A DNA stretch of 32,775 bases from contig JAPPGI010000198.1 in NCBI GenBank assembly GCA_028874985.1, positions 1-32,775 of the forward strand. Reading direction: 5' to 3'. A model generated the notes under the pieces. The model was not told where the DNA came from. It ran no database searches and was given only the letters and a program-made list of their open reading frames with translations. Positions 16,002-24,575 of this stretch are shown here, in pieces (position 1 is the first letter of the stretch; every line of letters starts with the position of its first letter). The position numbers and the translations under genes were made by a program. This DNA comes from Gemmatimonadota bacterium. GTDB lineage: Bacteria > Gemmatimonadota > Gemmatimonadetes > Longimicrobiales > Gaopeijiaceae.

Positions 16002-17110
16002 TGCTCCACCACCTGCTCCCCCGCCTCGAAGACCTCCACATCGTCTTCAACCTCTTCAACTACATCACCGTGCGCTCGGCCGGGGCGATGGCGACCTCGC
16101 TGGTGCTCACGCTGTTGCTGGGCCGCCGGGTCATCGTCGGGCTCAAGGGTCGCGGCATCGTGGACGTCCCCGGCAGGAACGGGTACGGCGACGGGAGCCG
16201 GGGCGGCGTCAAGGCCAACATGGGCGGGCTCCTCATCGTCTCGGTGGCCACCCTTGCGACGCTGCTCTGGGCCGAGCTGGCGAACAGCTACACGGTCATC
16301 GCCCTGGTGGTCATGCTGTGGATGGGGTCGCTGGGCTTCCTGGACGACTACCTCAAGGTGGTGCGCCGCACCCCGAGGGGCCTGGTGGAGCGCTACAAGT
16401 GGGCCGGGTCGATCGGGCTCGGGCTGGCGCTGGGACTGTTTCTGGTGCTCGGGGCCCCCGAGTCGGCGGTGGGCGCCACGACCACGAACCTGCCCCTCTT
16501 CGACGAGTGGCAGCTGGTCTTCACGGCGCCGGCCTACCTGTTGTGGGTCACGGTGGTGATCAACGGCGCCACCCACTCGGTCAACATGACCGACGGCCTC
16601 GACGGCCTCGCGCCCGGGCTCGCCGCGATCGCCACGGGCACGTTCGGCGTCTTCGCCTACGTGATCGGGCGCGTGGACACCTCGGCGTACCTGGGACTGT
16701 TCTACCTGCCGGGCGCCGGGGAGCTGGCCGTCTTCGCCGCCGCGATCACGGGAGCCGCGCTGGGGTTCCTGTGGTTCAACGCGCAACCCGCCCAGGTCAT
16801 CATGGGCGACACGGGGTCGCTGGCCCTCGGCGGGGCGCTCGGCGCCATGGCCGTGCTTCTCAAGGCGGAGCTGCTGCTCTTCACCGTCGGCGGCGTATTC
16901 GTGGCCGAGGCGGCCTCGGTGATCATCCAGCGGGAGTACTTCAAGTACACGAAACGGCGCTACGGCGAAGGCCGGCGCGTCTTCAGATGTGCCCCCATCC
17001 ACCACCACTTCCAGATGGCCGGGTGGAAGGACGAGCAGGTCGTGGTCCGGTTCTGGATCCTGGGAATCCTCTGCGCGATGGTCGGCTTCGCCACGCTCAA
17101 GCTCCGATGA
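16001..17110 (+). CDS. mraY: MraY, phospho-MurNAc-pentapeptide translocase
   Basis: A 369-residue polytopic membrane enzyme that transfers phospho-MurNAc-pentapeptide to undecaprenyl phosphate, making lipid I. Diagnostic cytoplasmic-loop motifs are intact: GFLDDYLK with the catalytic aspartates, NMTDGLDGLA, WFNAQPAQVIMGDTGSLALGG and APIHHHF near the C-terminus. About ten hydrophobic helices can be seen. The start ATG shares one base with the murF stop (TGATG). Length matches the family. Confidence 0.98.
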   Translation: MLHHLLPRLEDLHIVFNLFNYITVRSAGAMATSLVLTLLLGRRVIVGLKGRGIVDVPGRNGYGDGSRGGVKANMGGLLIVSVATLATLLWAELANSYTVIALVVMLWMGSLGFLDDYLKVVRRTPRGLVERYKWAGSIGLGLALGLFLVLGAPESAVGATTTNLPLFDEWQLVFTAPAYLLWVTVVINGATHSVNMTDGLDGLAPGLAAIATGTFGVFAYVIGRVDTSAYLGLFYLPGAGELAVFAAAITGAALGFLWFNAQPAQVIMGDTGSLALGGALGAMAVLLKAELLLFTVGGVFVAEAASVIIQREYFKYTKRRYGEGRRVFRCAPIHHHFQMAGWKDEQVVVRFWILGILCAMVGFATLKLR

Positions 17111-17166
17111 GGGAGCAGCGCGTGCCGTCCTCCGCCGTCCCCGGATCCGGGAGCGAAAGGGAGTGA
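17107..17166 (+). CDS. Micro-ORF bridging mraY and murD (putative coupling ORF)
   Basis: A 19-codon frame, MREQRVPSSAVPGSGSERE. Its ATG overlaps the mraY TGA (ATGA at 17107-17110) and its TGA overlaps the GTG of murD (GTGA at 17163-17166). It has no ribosome site of its own, so it would rely on re-initiating ribosomes leaving mraY. No homology is recognised. It could act by carrying ribosomes across the 52-nt gap, or be a chance frame in GC-rich DNA. Confidence 0.3.
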   Translation: MREQRVPSSAVPGSGSERE

Positions 17167-18572
17167 GGGAAGAAAGAGAACGAGAACAGGTCGCCGTGAT
17201 CGGGTTGGGCGCCAGCGGAGACGCCGCGGCCCGGCTGGCCCTTCGGAAAGGATCGAAAGTTCATGTCACGGATACGAGCAGCGAGGACGCGGTTGCAGCT
17301 CGTGGAGCCGTCCTCCGGGACCTCGGCGCCGAGGTCCGGCTGGGCGGACACGACGTCGGGAGAATCGCCTCGGCGGACACCGTCGTCGTCAGTCCGGGAA
17401 TCCCGCCCGGCGCGCCGGTGCTCGCCGCCCTTCGCGCACGGGGTGTCGCTTGGGTATCGGAGCCTGAGTTCGCCTGCCGGTTCATCGAGGGTCCACTGAC
17501 GATCGTGACCGGCACGAACGGGAAGACGACCACCGCGGCGCTCTGCGCCCACCTCCTGCGCGAGGCGGGCGTGGACGTGGCTCTCGGGGGGAACATCGGG
17601 GGCGGCCTGGGGCCTCCCGCGTCGACCCTCGCGGCCGCGCACCCCGCGGCGGACCGCATCGTGCTGGAGCTGTCGTCGTTCCAGCTGGCGGACATCCGGG
17701 ACCTGACGCCCGACGTGGGCGTCATGACGAACCTGGGCGCGGACCACATGGACCGCTACGCCACGGTGGCCGAATACCACCGCGACAAGCGCCGCCTCTT
17801 CGAAGCGGGTGACGAGAACACCACGTGGGTGGTCAACGGCGACGACCCCGCCGTCCTGGCGATGGCCGAGGGCGTGCCGGGAACCCGTCTCGCCTTCTCG
17901 CTGGAGACGGCCCCGTCGCCGGGGGCGTATCTCTCGGGCGGCGACCTGGTGCTGGACGCGGGGGGCTCGGACGGCGCGGCGGACCCACCGCGACCGCGCC
18001 GGGTCGGGGCCGCCTCGGACGTGCGGCTCCTGGGGCGCCACAACCTGGCGAATGCGCTGGCCGCACTCCTCGCCGCGACCGCCTCGGGCGCCTCTCCCGG
18101 GTCGGTGCGGGGGGCGCTGCGGTCGTTCGCACCGCTTCCCCACCGGCTCGAACCGGTCGGGACCTTCCGGGGGACGCGCTGGGTGAACGACTCGAAGGCG
18201 ACCAACGCGGCCGCCGCGGCGAGCGCGCTCGCCAGCGTGGACGGCCCGGTGGTGCTCCTGCTGGGCGGCAGCGACGGGGGGCAGGACTTCGGCGGCCTCG
18301 TCCCGGCGATGCGGGGGAAGGTGCGGGCCGTGGTGGCCTACGGAGCCGCGGGCGCGAGGGCCGCGGCGGAGGTGGCGGAGGCGGCCGGGAGCGACATCGC
18401 GGTGCAGCGGGTCGGCGGCCGCTTCCGGGAGGTGGTCGCCGCGGCCCGCGCGGCGGCGAGGCCGGGCGACACCGTGCTGCTCGCGCCGGCGTGTTCCAGC
18501 TTCGACATGTTCGCGAACTACCAGGTCCGGGGGGACGCCTTCCGGGCCCTGGCCCCGGATGTCCCCCGGTGA
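17163..18572 (+). CDS. murD: MurD, UDP-MurNAc-L-alanine:D-glutamate ligase
   Basis: A 469-residue Mur ligase adding D-glutamate to UDP-MurNAc-L-Ala. It opens with a Rossmann-like strand, VAVIGLGASG, then VVVSPGIPPGAP, the P-loop GTNGKTTT (from G117), LELSSFQL, TNLGADHMDRY, WVNDSKATN and the C-terminal LLLGGSDGGQDF. Start GTG 17163 gives a short charged lead before the first strand and has GGAG 9 nt upstream. GTG 17196 is possible but would begin right at the nucleotide-binding strand. The TGA overlaps a GTG that may be the ftsW start. Confidence 0.95.
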   Translation: MREEREREQVAVIGLGASGDAAARLALRKGSKVHVTDTSSEDAVAARGAVLRDLGAEVRLGGHDVGRIASADTVVVSPGIPPGAPVLAALRARGVAWVSEPEFACRFIEGPLTIVTGTNGKTTTAALCAHLLREAGVDVALGGNIGGGLGPPASTLAAAHPAADRIVLELSSFQLADIRDLTPDVGVMTNLGADHMDRYATVAEYHRDKRRLFEAGDENTTWVVNGDDPAVLAMAEGVPGTRLAFSLETAPSPGAYLSGGDLVLDAGGSDGAADPPRPRRVGAASDVRLLGRHNLANALAALLAATASGASPGSVRGALRSFAPLPHRLEPVGTFRGTRWVNDSKATNAAAAASALASVDGPVVLLLGGSDGGQDFGGLVPAMRGKVRAVVAYGAAGARAAAEVAEAAGSDIAVQRVGGRFREVVAAARAAARPGDTVLLAPACSSFDMFANYQVRGDAFRALAPDVPR

Positions 18573-18637
18573 CGGGGGGGCGGCGGTTCCCGCGTGGCGG
18601 CCCGGGCGGGCGCCACCCGTGGCGTGCGGGAGGCTCG

Positions 18638-19861
18638 GTGGCGTGGGCCCTCGACGTGGCCCCGAAGACGCGGCCCTCGCTCCCCGTCTCCGGACTCGGC
18701 CGGGGCTGGGAGCCGGCCGTCATCGTCGGGCTCGTCGGCGTCCTGCTCCTCTTCGGCCTCCTCACCCTTCACGGCGCGAGTTCGGTCATGGCGCAGCGGA
18801 GCGATCTCCCGCACTACCACTACGTCGCCCGGCAGGCGACCGGAGTTGCCCTGGGCATCGTGGCCATGCTGGTCTGCGCGCGTGTTCCCACGGTGTGGTG
18901 GCGGCGCTTCGCTCCCCACATGATGCTCGTCTCCGTGGCCCTGCTCGTCGTCGTCATTCTCCCCTTCACGCACGCGATCGCGCCGGAGGTGAACGGGGCG
19001 CGCAGGTGGCTCAGGGTGGGGTTGACCCTGCAACCGTCGGATCTGGCCAAGCTTGCGGCGGTGGTCTGGACGGCTGCGCTGCTGGTGCGCAAGCGGGAAC
19101 ACCTGCGGAACCTGCTGCGGGGACTGGCCCCGTTCCTGGTGGGGTGGGCCTGCATCGTCCTGCCGATCGCCCTGGAACCGGACTTCTCGACCGCGTGCCT
19201 GATCGCGGCCACCGGGGTGATCGTCATCTTCGTCGGCGGGGCCCGCATCGGCCACTTCATTCTGCTCGGCCTGGTCCTCCTGCCGTTGGCGGCGCCCGTG
19301 CTGGTCTCGGGATACCGCGCGGCCCGGTGGGAGTCCCTCTTCCTCGACCCGGGGGTCCCCGCCGCCGGTTCGGCCTTCCAGAGCTACCAGAGCCTCGTGG
19401 CCATCGGCTCGGGCGGCGTCACCGGGGTCGGCTTCGGAGAGGGACGCCAGAAGTTCGGGTTCCTGCCCGAGGCCCACAACGACTTCATCTTCGCGATGAT
19501 CGGAGAGGAGTGGGGGTTCGCCGGGTCGCTGGTCGTCATCCTGTGCTTCCTGACCCTCGTCTTCATGGGGTTCCGGGTGGCGCGCCAGGCCCGCGACCTC
19601 TTCGGCGAGCTCCTCGCGGTCGGCGTCGCTTCACTGATCGGCCTGCAGGCGTTCCTCCACATCGGAGTGGGTCTGGGGGTCCTTCCAGCGACGGGCCTGT
19701 CCCTGCCGTTCATCTCGTTCGGGCGCACGAACCTGGTGGTGATGCTCGCCGCCGTGGGCATGCTGCTGGCCATTGCGCGCGAGGCCCCGGACGACCATCC
19801 GGATCGTTCCGACGACGCCTGGGAGAACCTGGTGCTCGCACACGACGGGGGGCGGGGATGA
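18638..19861 (+). CDS. ftsW: FtsW, SEDS-family septal peptidoglycan glycosyltransferase
   Basis: A 407-residue polytopic SEDS protein that polymerises lipid II with FtsI at the septum. Family motifs: NGARRWLRVG, QPSDLAKL, LEPDFSTA, and FGEGRQKFGFLPEAHNDFIFAMIGEEWG containing the conserved SEDS acidic segment. The usual SYGGS motif near the C-terminus reads SFGRTN here. Start GTG 18638 has GGGAGG 4 nt upstream. An in-frame GTG at 18569 overlaps the murD stop (GTGA), would add 23 cytoplasmic residues, and is a real alternative given the overlap habit of this cluster. The stop overlaps the murG start. Confidence 0.95.
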   Translation: MAWALDVAPKTRPSLPVSGLGRGWEPAVIVGLVGVLLLFGLLTLHGASSVMAQRSDLPHYHYVARQATGVALGIVAMLVCARVPTVWWRRFAPHMMLVSVALLVVVILPFTHAIAPEVNGARRWLRVGLTLQPSDLAKLAAVVWTAALLVRKREHLRNLLRGLAPFLVGWACIVLPIALEPDFSTACLIAATGVIVIFVGGARIGHFILLGLVLLPLAAPVLVSGYRAARWESLFLDPGVPAAGSAFQSYQSLVAIGSGGVTGVGFGEGRQKFGFLPEAHNDFIFAMIGEEWGFAGSLVVILCFLTLVFMGFRVARQARDLFGELLAVGVASLIGLQAFLHIGVGLGVLPATGLSLPFISFGRTNLVVMLAAVGMLLAIAREAPDDHPDRSDDAWENLVLAHDGGRG

Positions 19862-21063
19862 TGGTGGTGTTTTCCGGAGGGGGCACCGCCGGGCACTTCC
19901 ATCCGGCCCGCAACATCGCGGAGGCGCTCAAGGGCGAAGTGCCGGGCGTGCAACCCTACTTCGTGGGGACGGAAGGGCGCGTCGAAGCCGCGGAGTTGCC
20001 GGGCCTCGGCCATCCGTACCGGCTGCTCCCGGTGGAGGGGCTGCGGAGCCCGCCGGGGGCGCGCCGCGGTTCCGGCGGCGTCGCGAGGCTGCCCGGCTTC
20101 GTGTCGGCGGCCGCCGCGAATGCGCGGGCCCTGTGGCTCATGGCCCGGGCCGTGGCCCGCCTGGTGCCGGACTTTCGCAGACGCGGGGCGGCCGGGGTGG
20201 TGGTCACCGGGGGCTACGTCTCGGCGCCCGCCGGGATCGCCGGGTGGCTGCTGGGACTTCCGGTCGTGGTGCAGGAGCAGAACCGCAACCCGGGCAGGAC
20301 CACCCGGCTCGTGGCCCGCTGGGCCCGCCAGATTCACCTCGCCCATCCGGAGGCGACCGCGGGCCTCCCCGGTCGCGCCCGCCGGCGGGTCGTCCACTCC
20401 GGCAACCCCATCCGTCCCCTCCCGCCGGCGGAGGAGCGGGACCGCGAAACCGCCCGCCGGGCGCTCGGCCTGCCCGTTTCCGGTTCGGTGATCCTGGTGG
20501 TGGGCGGCAGCCAGGGGGCCCGCAAGATGAACTTGGCGACGAACCAGATTCTGCAAGACGACATGCCGAACGAACGGGAATTCGTCTTGTGGGTGACCGG
20601 GCGGGCCCACTTCGCCGCCGCCGAAGCGGCGCTGGCCGGCCGGACGCGCGACCGGTTCGCGATCGTCCCCTACCTGGAGCCCGAGAGGATGTACCGGGCG
20701 CTGGCCGCGGCCGACCTGGCGGTCTCGCGCGCCGGAGCGATGGCCACCTCGGAGTTCCTGGCCTGGGGTCTCCCGGCGATCCTGGTCCCCCTCCCCACCG
20801 CCGCCGCCGACCACCAGACCGCGAACGCACGCGCCCTGGAGGAGGCGGGCGCGGCGGTGCACCTCCCCGAACGGGACCCCTTCGGCGCCGAACTGCGGGG
20901 CGCGCGGCTCTGGAGAGAGGTGCGGCGTCTCCTCGACACCCCCGGCCTCCTTTCCGCGATGTCGGAGGCGGCCCGGTCGCGCGCGCGGCCCGACGCCGCC
21001 CGCGATGTCGCCGCCGCCATCGCCGATCTGCTCCGCCGCCACGCCGCGGAGGCGCCGTCATGA
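19858..21063 (+). CDS. murG: MurG, undecaprenyl-PP-MurNAc-pentapeptide GlcNAc transferase
   Basis: A 401-residue GT28 glycosyltransferase converting lipid I to lipid II at the inner membrane face. Seen: the N-terminal glycine-rich loop FSGGGTAGHFHPA (GTGGH-type motif with one substitution), VTGGYVSAPAG, VVQEQNRNPG, and in the UDP-GlcNAc-binding C-terminal half VVGGSQGA, RAGAMATSEFLAWGLPAILVPLP and ADHQTANA. ATG 19858 overlaps the ftsW stop. ATG 19861 is an equally plausible start one codon later. The TGA overlaps the murC ATG. Confidence 0.97.
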   Translation: MMVVFSGGGTAGHFHPARNIAEALKGEVPGVQPYFVGTEGRVEAAELPGLGHPYRLLPVEGLRSPPGARRGSGGVARLPGFVSAAAANARALWLMARAVARLVPDFRRRGAAGVVVTGGYVSAPAGIAGWLLGLPVVVQEQNRNPGRTTRLVARWARQIHLAHPEATAGLPGRARRRVVHSGNPIRPLPPAEERDRETARRALGLPVSGSVILVVGGSQGARKMNLATNQILQDDMPNEREFVLWVTGRAHFAAAEAALAGRTRDRFAIVPYLEPERMYRALAAADLAVSRAGAMATSEFLAWGLPAILVPLPTAAADHQTANARALEEAGAAVHLPERDPFGAELRGARLWREVRRLLDTPGLLSAMSEAARSRARPDAARDVAAAIADLLRRHAAEAPS

Positions 21064-22481
21064 GCGCCGCCGCCGGTCTCCGGGCCCTCGCCGCACGCGG
21101 TCCGGTGCACTTCGTGGGCGTATCCGGCGCCGGGATGTCGCCGCTGGCCGAGCTCGTGCTCGTCGGCGGAGGCACGGTATCCGGGTGCGATCTGGCGGCC
21201 GGACCCGCCCTCGCCCGGCTCACCCGCCTCGGCATGGAGTTCAGCGAAGGCCACGACCCGGCCCACGTCGACGGCGCCGCGGCGGTGGTCGTCACCTCGG
21301 CGGTGCCTTCCGGCCACCCCGAGCTGGCGGCGGCGCGGGCGCAGGGCATCCCCGTCATCAAGCGGGCCCGGGCACTGGGCGAGTGGGTGGCCGGGGGACG
21401 CGTGGTCGGCGTGGCCGGAACCCACGGCAAGACGACCACGACCGCCATGGCCACGCACGTCCTGGAGCATGCGGGCCTGGACCCGAACGGGGTGGTCGGG
21501 GGCGAGGTGGCGGGCTGGGGAGGGAACCTTCGGGCCGGCGGGTCGGACGTCTTCGTGGTCGAGGCCGACGAGTACGACCGCTCCTTCCACGAACTGGCGC
21601 CCGAGGTGGCGGTCGTAACGAACGTGGAGGCCGACCACCTCGACACCTACGGCGACCTGGACGGGGTGCGCGACTCCTTCTCGGAGTTCCTGGAAGGGCT
21701 CGATGCCAGGGGAACGCTGTGGATCTGCGGCGACGACCCCGGGGCCGCGCGGCTGGGCGTCCGGGCCGGGGACCGCCTGCGGAGCTACGGAACGGCGGCG
21801 GGTGCCTGCCTGCGCGCGACCCGGGTGCGCGTCGGCCCGTCCGGGAGCGCCTTTTCGGTGACCGAGGACGGCGCCCGCGCGGGTGACTTCGCCGTGCGGG
21901 TCCCGGGTCGCCACAACGTGCTGAACGCGCTGGCGGCGGTGGGGGTGGGGCGGTCCTTCGGTGCGGGGTGGGACGACATCCGCGCCGGCCTCGCGGCGTT
22001 CCGCGGCGTCGGGCGGCGCTACGAGGTGCTGGGGAGCGCGGCGGGGGTGCGGGTGGTCGACGACTACGCGCACCACCCCACCGAGATCGCGGCCACGCTG
22101 GCCGCCGCCCGCGGGGCCGACCCCGGGCGGCGTCTGGTGGCGGTCTTTCAGCCGCACCTCTTCACCCGCACCCGGGACTTCCACCGCGAATTCGGGCGAG
22201 CCCTGGGCGCGGCGGACGCGGTGTGGGTGACGGACGTGTACCCGGCCCGCGAACCGGCGCTTCCGGACGTCGACGGCGCGATGGTGGCCGGCGCCGTGCC
22301 GGCCCCGCCCGAACGCGTCACTTACCACGCGGAGTTCGCGACCCTGGCGGCGGCGGTCGCGGAAGGGCTCGTGCCCGGCGACCTCTGCGTGGTCATGGGG
22401 GCCGGTTCCATCGGCGACGCCGCCCGCGAAATCCTGGCGCTTCTGGAGCTTCGCGCCCGGGGCGGGGAGGAGGCGGCATGA
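21060..22481 (+). CDS. murC: MurC, UDP-MurNAc:L-alanine ligase
   Basis: A 473-residue Mur ligase adding the first stem-peptide residue. Features: HFVGVSGAGMSPLAEL at the N-terminus, P-loop GTHGKTTTT (from G120), VEADEYDRSF, TNVEADHLDTYG, and in the C-terminal domain VVDDYAHHPTEI and FQPHLFTRT. Length and order are standard. It overlaps murG upstream and ftsQ downstream by 4 nt. murB, often fused to or next to murC, is absent here. Confidence 0.97.
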   Translation: MSAAAGLRALAARGPVHFVGVSGAGMSPLAELVLVGGGTVSGCDLAAGPALARLTRLGMEFSEGHDPAHVDGAAAVVVTSAVPSGHPELAAARAQGIPVIKRARALGEWVAGGRVVGVAGTHGKTTTTAMATHVLEHAGLDPNGVVGGEVAGWGGNLRAGGSDVFVVEADEYDRSFHELAPEVAVVTNVEADHLDTYGDLDGVRDSFSEFLEGLDARGTLWICGDDPGAARLGVRAGDRLRSYGTAAGACLRATRVRVGPSGSAFSVTEDGARAGDFAVRVPGRHNVLNALAAVGVGRSFGAGWDDIRAGLAAFRGVGRRYEVLGSAAGVRVVDDYAHHPTEIAATLAAARGADPGRRLVAVFQPHLFTRTRDFHREFGRALGAADAVWVTDVYPAREPALPDVDGAMVAGAVPAPPERVTYHAEFATLAAAVAEGLVPGDLCVVMGAGSIGDAAREILALLELRARGGEEAA

Positions 22482-23275
22482 GGCGTCCCCCCGTCAGCCG
22501 CCGTTTCGCCCTTCGCCGCCTGGCGCGCCGTGCCGGCATCCTGGCCGCGGTGGCCGCCGGCCTGTCGCTGGCCGCACCGGCCGGCCTCCACCTCGTCCGG
22601 CGGCTGCCCGTCTTCCACGTCGGGCGCGTGGAGGTCACGGGGATCGGCTACCTGACCCGGGACGGCGTGCGGGCCGCGGCCGGCGTGGACTCCACCACCT
22701 CGGTCTGGGAGAGCACGGCCCGGATGGCGGCACGTCTCCGGTCACACCCCATGATCACGGCGGCGAGGGTCGAGCGGGCGCTGCCGTCGACCCTGGTCGT
22801 CACCGTCGAGGAGGCCGTCCCGGTGGCGCTGGTCGCCCTGCCGCTGGTCGAGCCGGTGGACCGGAGCGGCAACCTGCTCCCGGTGGACCCCACCGCGCCC
22901 ATGCTGGACCTGCCCGTCCTGCGCACCGTCACGCGGCACGCGGCGGTCTCGTGGGGCATGCGCATCCTGGCGCGCGACATGGGGTACCTGCTCGAGTCGG
23001 CTCCCGAGGTCTTCGCGATCGTCTCGGAGGCGAGCCTGGACGACCGCGAAGCGACCCTGATGCTCGGCGACGAGGGACTCACGGTCCGGTATCACCCCCC
23101 GATCTCCGAGCAGCGCGTGCGCGACGCCGTCGTCGCCCTCAACGACGCGCACGAGCGTTTTCCGGAGCGAGTCGCGCACGAGATCGACCTCCGCTTCGCG
23201 GACCAGGTGATCGTGAGGACCACGCCGGCGCCGCCACCGGCCGAACCGGCCGCGGAAACGGAGGTGGGAGGATGA
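22478..23275 (+). CDS. ftsQ: FtsQ/DivIB-type cell division protein
   Basis: A 265-residue bitopic membrane protein. A strongly basic N-terminus (about 1-19) and one transmembrane helix (about 20-40) are followed by a periplasmic POTRA-like domain starting FHVGRVEVTGIGYLTRDGVRAAAGV, and then the beta domain with VERALPSTLVVTVEEAVPVAL. FtsQ binds FtsL/FtsB and links the early and late divisome. It ends in a short proline/alanine-rich tail. Position between murC and ftsA supports the call. ATG 22478 overlaps the murC stop. Confidence 0.92.
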   Translation: MRRPPVSRRFALRRLARRAGILAAVAAGLSLAAPAGLHLVRRLPVFHVGRVEVTGIGYLTRDGVRAAAGVDSTTSVWESTARMAARLRSHPMITAARVERALPSTLVVTVEEAVPVALVALPLVEPVDRSGNLLPVDPTAPMLDLPVLRTVTRHAAVSWGMRILARDMGYLLESAPEVFAIVSEASLDDREATLMLGDEGLTVRYHPPISEQRVRDAVVALNDAHERFPERVAHEIDLRFADQVIVRTTPAPPPAEPAAETEVGG

Positions 23276-24498
23276 AGTCGATGCTCGTGACCGGCCTGGA
23301 CGTCGGTTCCACGTACACGCGCGCCGTCATCGGCGAATACGTGCGCGATTTCCACCGCCCCGAGATACGCGTGCTCGGCGTGGGCCGCACTCCCACCAAC
23401 GGAGTTCGCAAGGACGCGGTCACCGACCTCGACGGGGCGACCGAGACGGTCCGCCGGGCCCTCCAGGAAGCCGAACTGATGGCGGGAATGCGCGTCGACC
23501 GGGTCTACGCGGGCATCTCCGGCGATCACATCGACGTGAACCGCTCCGTGGGGGTGGTGGCGGTCGCCACCGACGAGATCGTGCCGCGGGACGTGAGGCG
23601 GGTGCAGGCGGTGGCGCGGGCGGTGCCCGTGGTGCGGGACCGGGAACTGCTGCACGCCATTCCCCAGAACTACTTCGTCGACAACCAGGGAGGCATCAAG
23701 GACCCCATCGGCATGTCGGGCACCAGGCTGGAGACGGAACTCTTCCTGGTGACCGGTTGCTCGGCGGTTCTGGCCAACGTCGTGCGCGCCGTGGAGCGCG
23801 CCGGATACCGGGTGCAGGAGACGGTCCTGGAGCCGATCGCGGCGTCGCGCGCCGTGTTGGCCGAGGACGAGCGGGAACTGGGTGTGGCCATGGTGGACCT
23901 CGGCGGCGCCACCACCGGCTTCTCGGTTCACTACGAGGGCAGGATCCGGCACCTGGAGGTGCTGCCCTTCGGCGGGAACACCATCACCAGCGACCTGATC
24001 CGGGGGTTGTCGATCCCGTTCGCCGAGGCGCGCAGGATCAAGGAACTGCACGGATCCGCGCGGGCCCGCGCACTGAAGCCCGACGACATGATTCAGGTCC
24101 CCGGCACGAACGGGGGCAGTCGCAGGGTGGCCCGGGCCATGGTCGCGGGGCTCGTCGAAGAGCGGCTGCAGAGCATCTTCCGCGAGGTCGACAGAAGGCT
24201 CCATGACGTCTTTCCGCAGGTGTCGCTGGGCGCGGGGGTCGTGATCACGGGCGGGGTGGCGGTAACACCGGGAATCGTCGAGGTCGCCAGGCGGTGCCTC
24301 TCGGCCCCCGTGCGCATCGGGGCCCCGGGAGAGGGCCTTTCGGGGCTGCTGGACGTGGTCTCGGGTCCGGGTTTCGCAACGGCGGCCGGGCTGGCCCTGC
24401 ACGGGGCGGACTGCTTCATGGACACCGGGCGCGGCGTTTCGACGCCGGCCTCCGGGGTGGTCACCAGGGTGGGCGCCTGGCTCAAGGAGTTCTTCTGA
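23272..24498 (+). CDS. ftsA: FtsA, actin-like membrane anchor of the Z-ring
   Basis: A 408-residue actin-fold ATPase tethering FtsZ to the membrane. Seen: phosphate-1 LDVGSTYTRAVI, the 1C-domain region YAGISGDHI, phosphate-2 MVDLGGATTGFSVH, adenosine motif VVITGGVAVTPG, and the C-terminal amphipathic membrane helix VTRVGAWLKEFF. Start ATG 23272 overlaps the ftsQ stop with GAGG 7 nt upstream. ATG 23281 is an alternative with GGGAGG 9 nt before it. The gap to ftsZ is 73 bp. Confidence 0.96.
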   Translation: MKSMLVTGLDVGSTYTRAVIGEYVRDFHRPEIRVLGVGRTPTNGVRKDAVTDLDGATETVRRALQEAELMAGMRVDRVYAGISGDHIDVNRSVGVVAVATDEIVPRDVRRVQAVARAVPVVRDRELLHAIPQNYFVDNQGGIKDPIGMSGTRLETELFLVTGCSAVLANVVRAVERAGYRVQETVLEPIAASRAVLAEDERELGVAMVDLGGATTGFSVHYEGRIRHLEVLPFGGNTITSDLIRGLSIPFAEARRIKELHGSARARALKPDDMIQVPGTNGGSRRVARAMVAGLVEERLQSIFREVDRRLHDVFPQVSLGAGVVITGGVAVTPGIVEVARRCLSAPVRIGAPGEGLSGLLDVVSGPGFATAAGLALHGADCFMDTGRGVSTPASGVVTRVGAWLKEFF

Positions 24499-24575
24499 TG
24501 CGGACATATCGATACGGAAACAGGCAGGACCACACCAACGGGACACGGGTCCCGAGCAAGGAGATGAGACGATGA
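24498..24575 (+). CDS. Micro-ORF bridging ftsA and ftsZ (putative coupling ORF or leader)
   Basis: A 25-codon basic frame beginning MRTYRYGNRQDHTNG. Its ATG shares a base with the ftsA TGA (TGATG at 24496-24500) and its TGA overlaps the ATG of ftsZ (ATGA at 24572-24575). It also contains the AAGGAG ribosome site of ftsZ. About 72% of its codons end in G or C, which seems low for these genes, so coding pressure is not evident. It may be translated only to couple ftsA and ftsZ, or the gap may simply be an ftsZ leader. Confidence 0.3.
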   Translation: MRTYRYGNRQDHTNGTRVPSKEMRR

